From positions 4,873 to 10,825 of the forward strand of contig MIBM01000236.1 in NCBI GenBank assembly GCA_001830645.1: DNA of 5,953 nt. The letters run 5' to 3'. A model generated the notes under the pieces. The model did not search any database and was not told where the DNA came from. It saw nothing but the letters and a program-made list of their open reading frames with translations. The DNA comes from Spirochaetes bacterium RIFOXYC1_FULL_54_7. GTDB lineage: Bacteria > Spirochaetota > Spirochaetia > Treponematales > UBA12059. Below, one piece after another: positions 5,165 through 5,953 of the stretch (its first letter is position 1; each line of letters starts with the position of its first letter). The position numbers and the translations under genes are program-made.

Positions 5165-5953
5165 TCAGCCTTTCAGTACTATATTCACCAACCTGCCAGG
5201 CACAACTACCACCTTCGCAATATCCTTGCCAGCCAACCATTCCTGGATCTTGGGCAGGGCCTTGGCGCCTGACTCAAGGGCTTCCTTGGAGGCACCCCGG
5301 GGCAGCTTGAAGTCCGCACGCAATTTACCGTTTATCTGGACCACGATGGTATCTTCGTCATCGATACAAAGAGCTGGATTATAGGTTGGCCAGGCTGTCT
5401 TGTAGACGCTGACCTTGTTGCCCATCCTGGCCCACAGTTCCTCGCCCAGGTGAGGAGCATAGGGGGCTACCAGTCGAACCAGGGTCGACCACAGGGTCCG
5501 TGGAAGCTTGTCAAGCCTGGCAACCTCTGTGGACAGGACCATCATCGCGGAGATTGCGGTATTCAAAGCAAGGCTGCCGGTATCATCGCTTACCTTGCGT
5601 ATGGTCTTGTGCATCAGCCGCAGGATTTCGCCGGCAGGTTCTTCATCGGTCAGAGGTCTGTCCCCCAGTGCCCAGAGGCGTTCCAGGAAGCGGCTGACGC
5701 CGACCAGGCCCGCGGTTATCCAGGGCTTGGATACATCCAGGGGGCCCATGAACATTTCGTAGACCCGCATGGCATCCGCGCCGAACTCCTTCACGATGTC
5801 ATCGGGATTCACCACGTTGCCACGGCTCTTGGACATCTTCTGGTTGTCTTCACCCAGGATCATGCCCTGGTTGATCAGCCGCTGGAAAGGTTCAAGCGTA
5901 TTGACCACGCCGATATCGTAGAGCACCTTGTGCCAGAAACGGGAATACAGGAG
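5165..5953 (-). CDS. leuS: Leucyl-tRNA synthetase, C-terminal part (5' partial)
   Basis: Charges tRNA-Leu with leucine in the cytoplasm. The frame runs off the window; the first residues visible are LLYSRFWHKVLYDIGVV, a classic LeuRS segment, so the Met (GTG) at 5926 is internal. The class I catalytic-loop signature KMSKS is at 5839-5825 (KMSKSRGNVVNPDDIVKEFG). It is followed by MRVYEMFMGPLDVSKPW and the helical anticodon-binding domain with LVAPYAPHLGEELW. The C-terminal domain has the family pattern VVQINGKLRADFKLP and ends VVVVPGRLVNIVLKG with TGA at 5165-5167. About 262 residues are present of some 800-860; the HIGH motif and editing domain lie outside. Repeat R4 begins directly after the stop. 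Confidence 0.97.
   Translation of the reverse strand, partial: LLYSRFWHKVLYDIGVVNTLEPFQRLINQGMILGEDNQKMSKSRGNVVNPDDIVKEFGADAMRVYEMFMGPLDVSKPWITAGLVGVSRFLERLWALGDRPLTDEEPAGEILRLMHKTIRKVSDDTGSLALNTAISAMMVLSTEVARLDKLPRTLWSTLVRLVAPYAPHLGEELWARMGNKVSVYKTAWPTYNPALCIDDEDTIVVQINGKLRADFKLPRGASKEALESGAKALPKIQEWLAGKDIAKVVVVPGRLVNIVLKG

Noticed and set aside
5013..5240. 75-residue minus-strand ORF overlapping the leuS end and R4
   Set aside because: Its first third is leuS read in another frame and its middle is R4. There is no start signal, and it overlaps a certain gene.

Overview
The window holds four main genes or gene parts, separated by intergenic DNA rich in repeats. The ends are a methyl-accepting chemotaxis protein (MCP, + strand, 5' end outside the window) and a leucyl-tRNA synthetase (- strand, 5' end outside the window). 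Between them lie a complete MFS transporter (+ strand) and a short lipoprotein related to peptide-binding proteins (- strand). The spirochaete-like style of the MCP and the lipoprotein with a relaxed lipobox suggest a free-living or host-associated spirochaete. That placement is an inference; no marker here proves it. The MCP and leuS are G+C-rich, whereas the MFS gene is clearly A+T-rich and looks acquired.

Layout: 3-1682 MCP; 1683-2447 a 765-base stretch without an intact gene, holding repeat R1, a minus-strand gene remnant, inverted repeat R2, a short plus-strand coding remnant and a cluster of small hairpins; 2448-3683 MFS transporter; 3684-3945 a decayed hairpin and repeat R3; 3946-4920 lipoprotein, with an in-frame stop in its signal peptide; 4921-5164 a probable promoter and the partial repeat R4; 5165-5953 the C-terminal third of LeuRS.

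The most interesting signal is the R family: three full copies and one half copy of a structured element within 3.5 kb. R1 and R3 share 14-bp terminal arms. R2 and R4 share a different terminal arm (R2 forms a 12-bp stem). R1, R2 and R3 share an internal core (TGTACGGG ... CCCAATA) followed by a hairpin whose two arms change together between copies. Three copies sit just after the stop codon of a gene on the same strand. R1 and R3 also end only 5 and 10 nt from the 3' end of a minus-strand reading frame. This points to a selected secondary structure, either an RNA 3' element or a non-autonomous mobile palindrome, rather than chance repeats.

A second family consists of small hairpins with AAA loops (CCACCTGC-AAA-GCAGGTGG), present twice upstream of the MFS gene and once, decayed, just after it. 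The upstream copy nearest the gene contains its predicted GTG start codon. No pathway links the four genes: chemotaxis, efflux or uptake, peptide-binding-like lipoprotein and translation look like unrelated neighbours rearranged by repeats.
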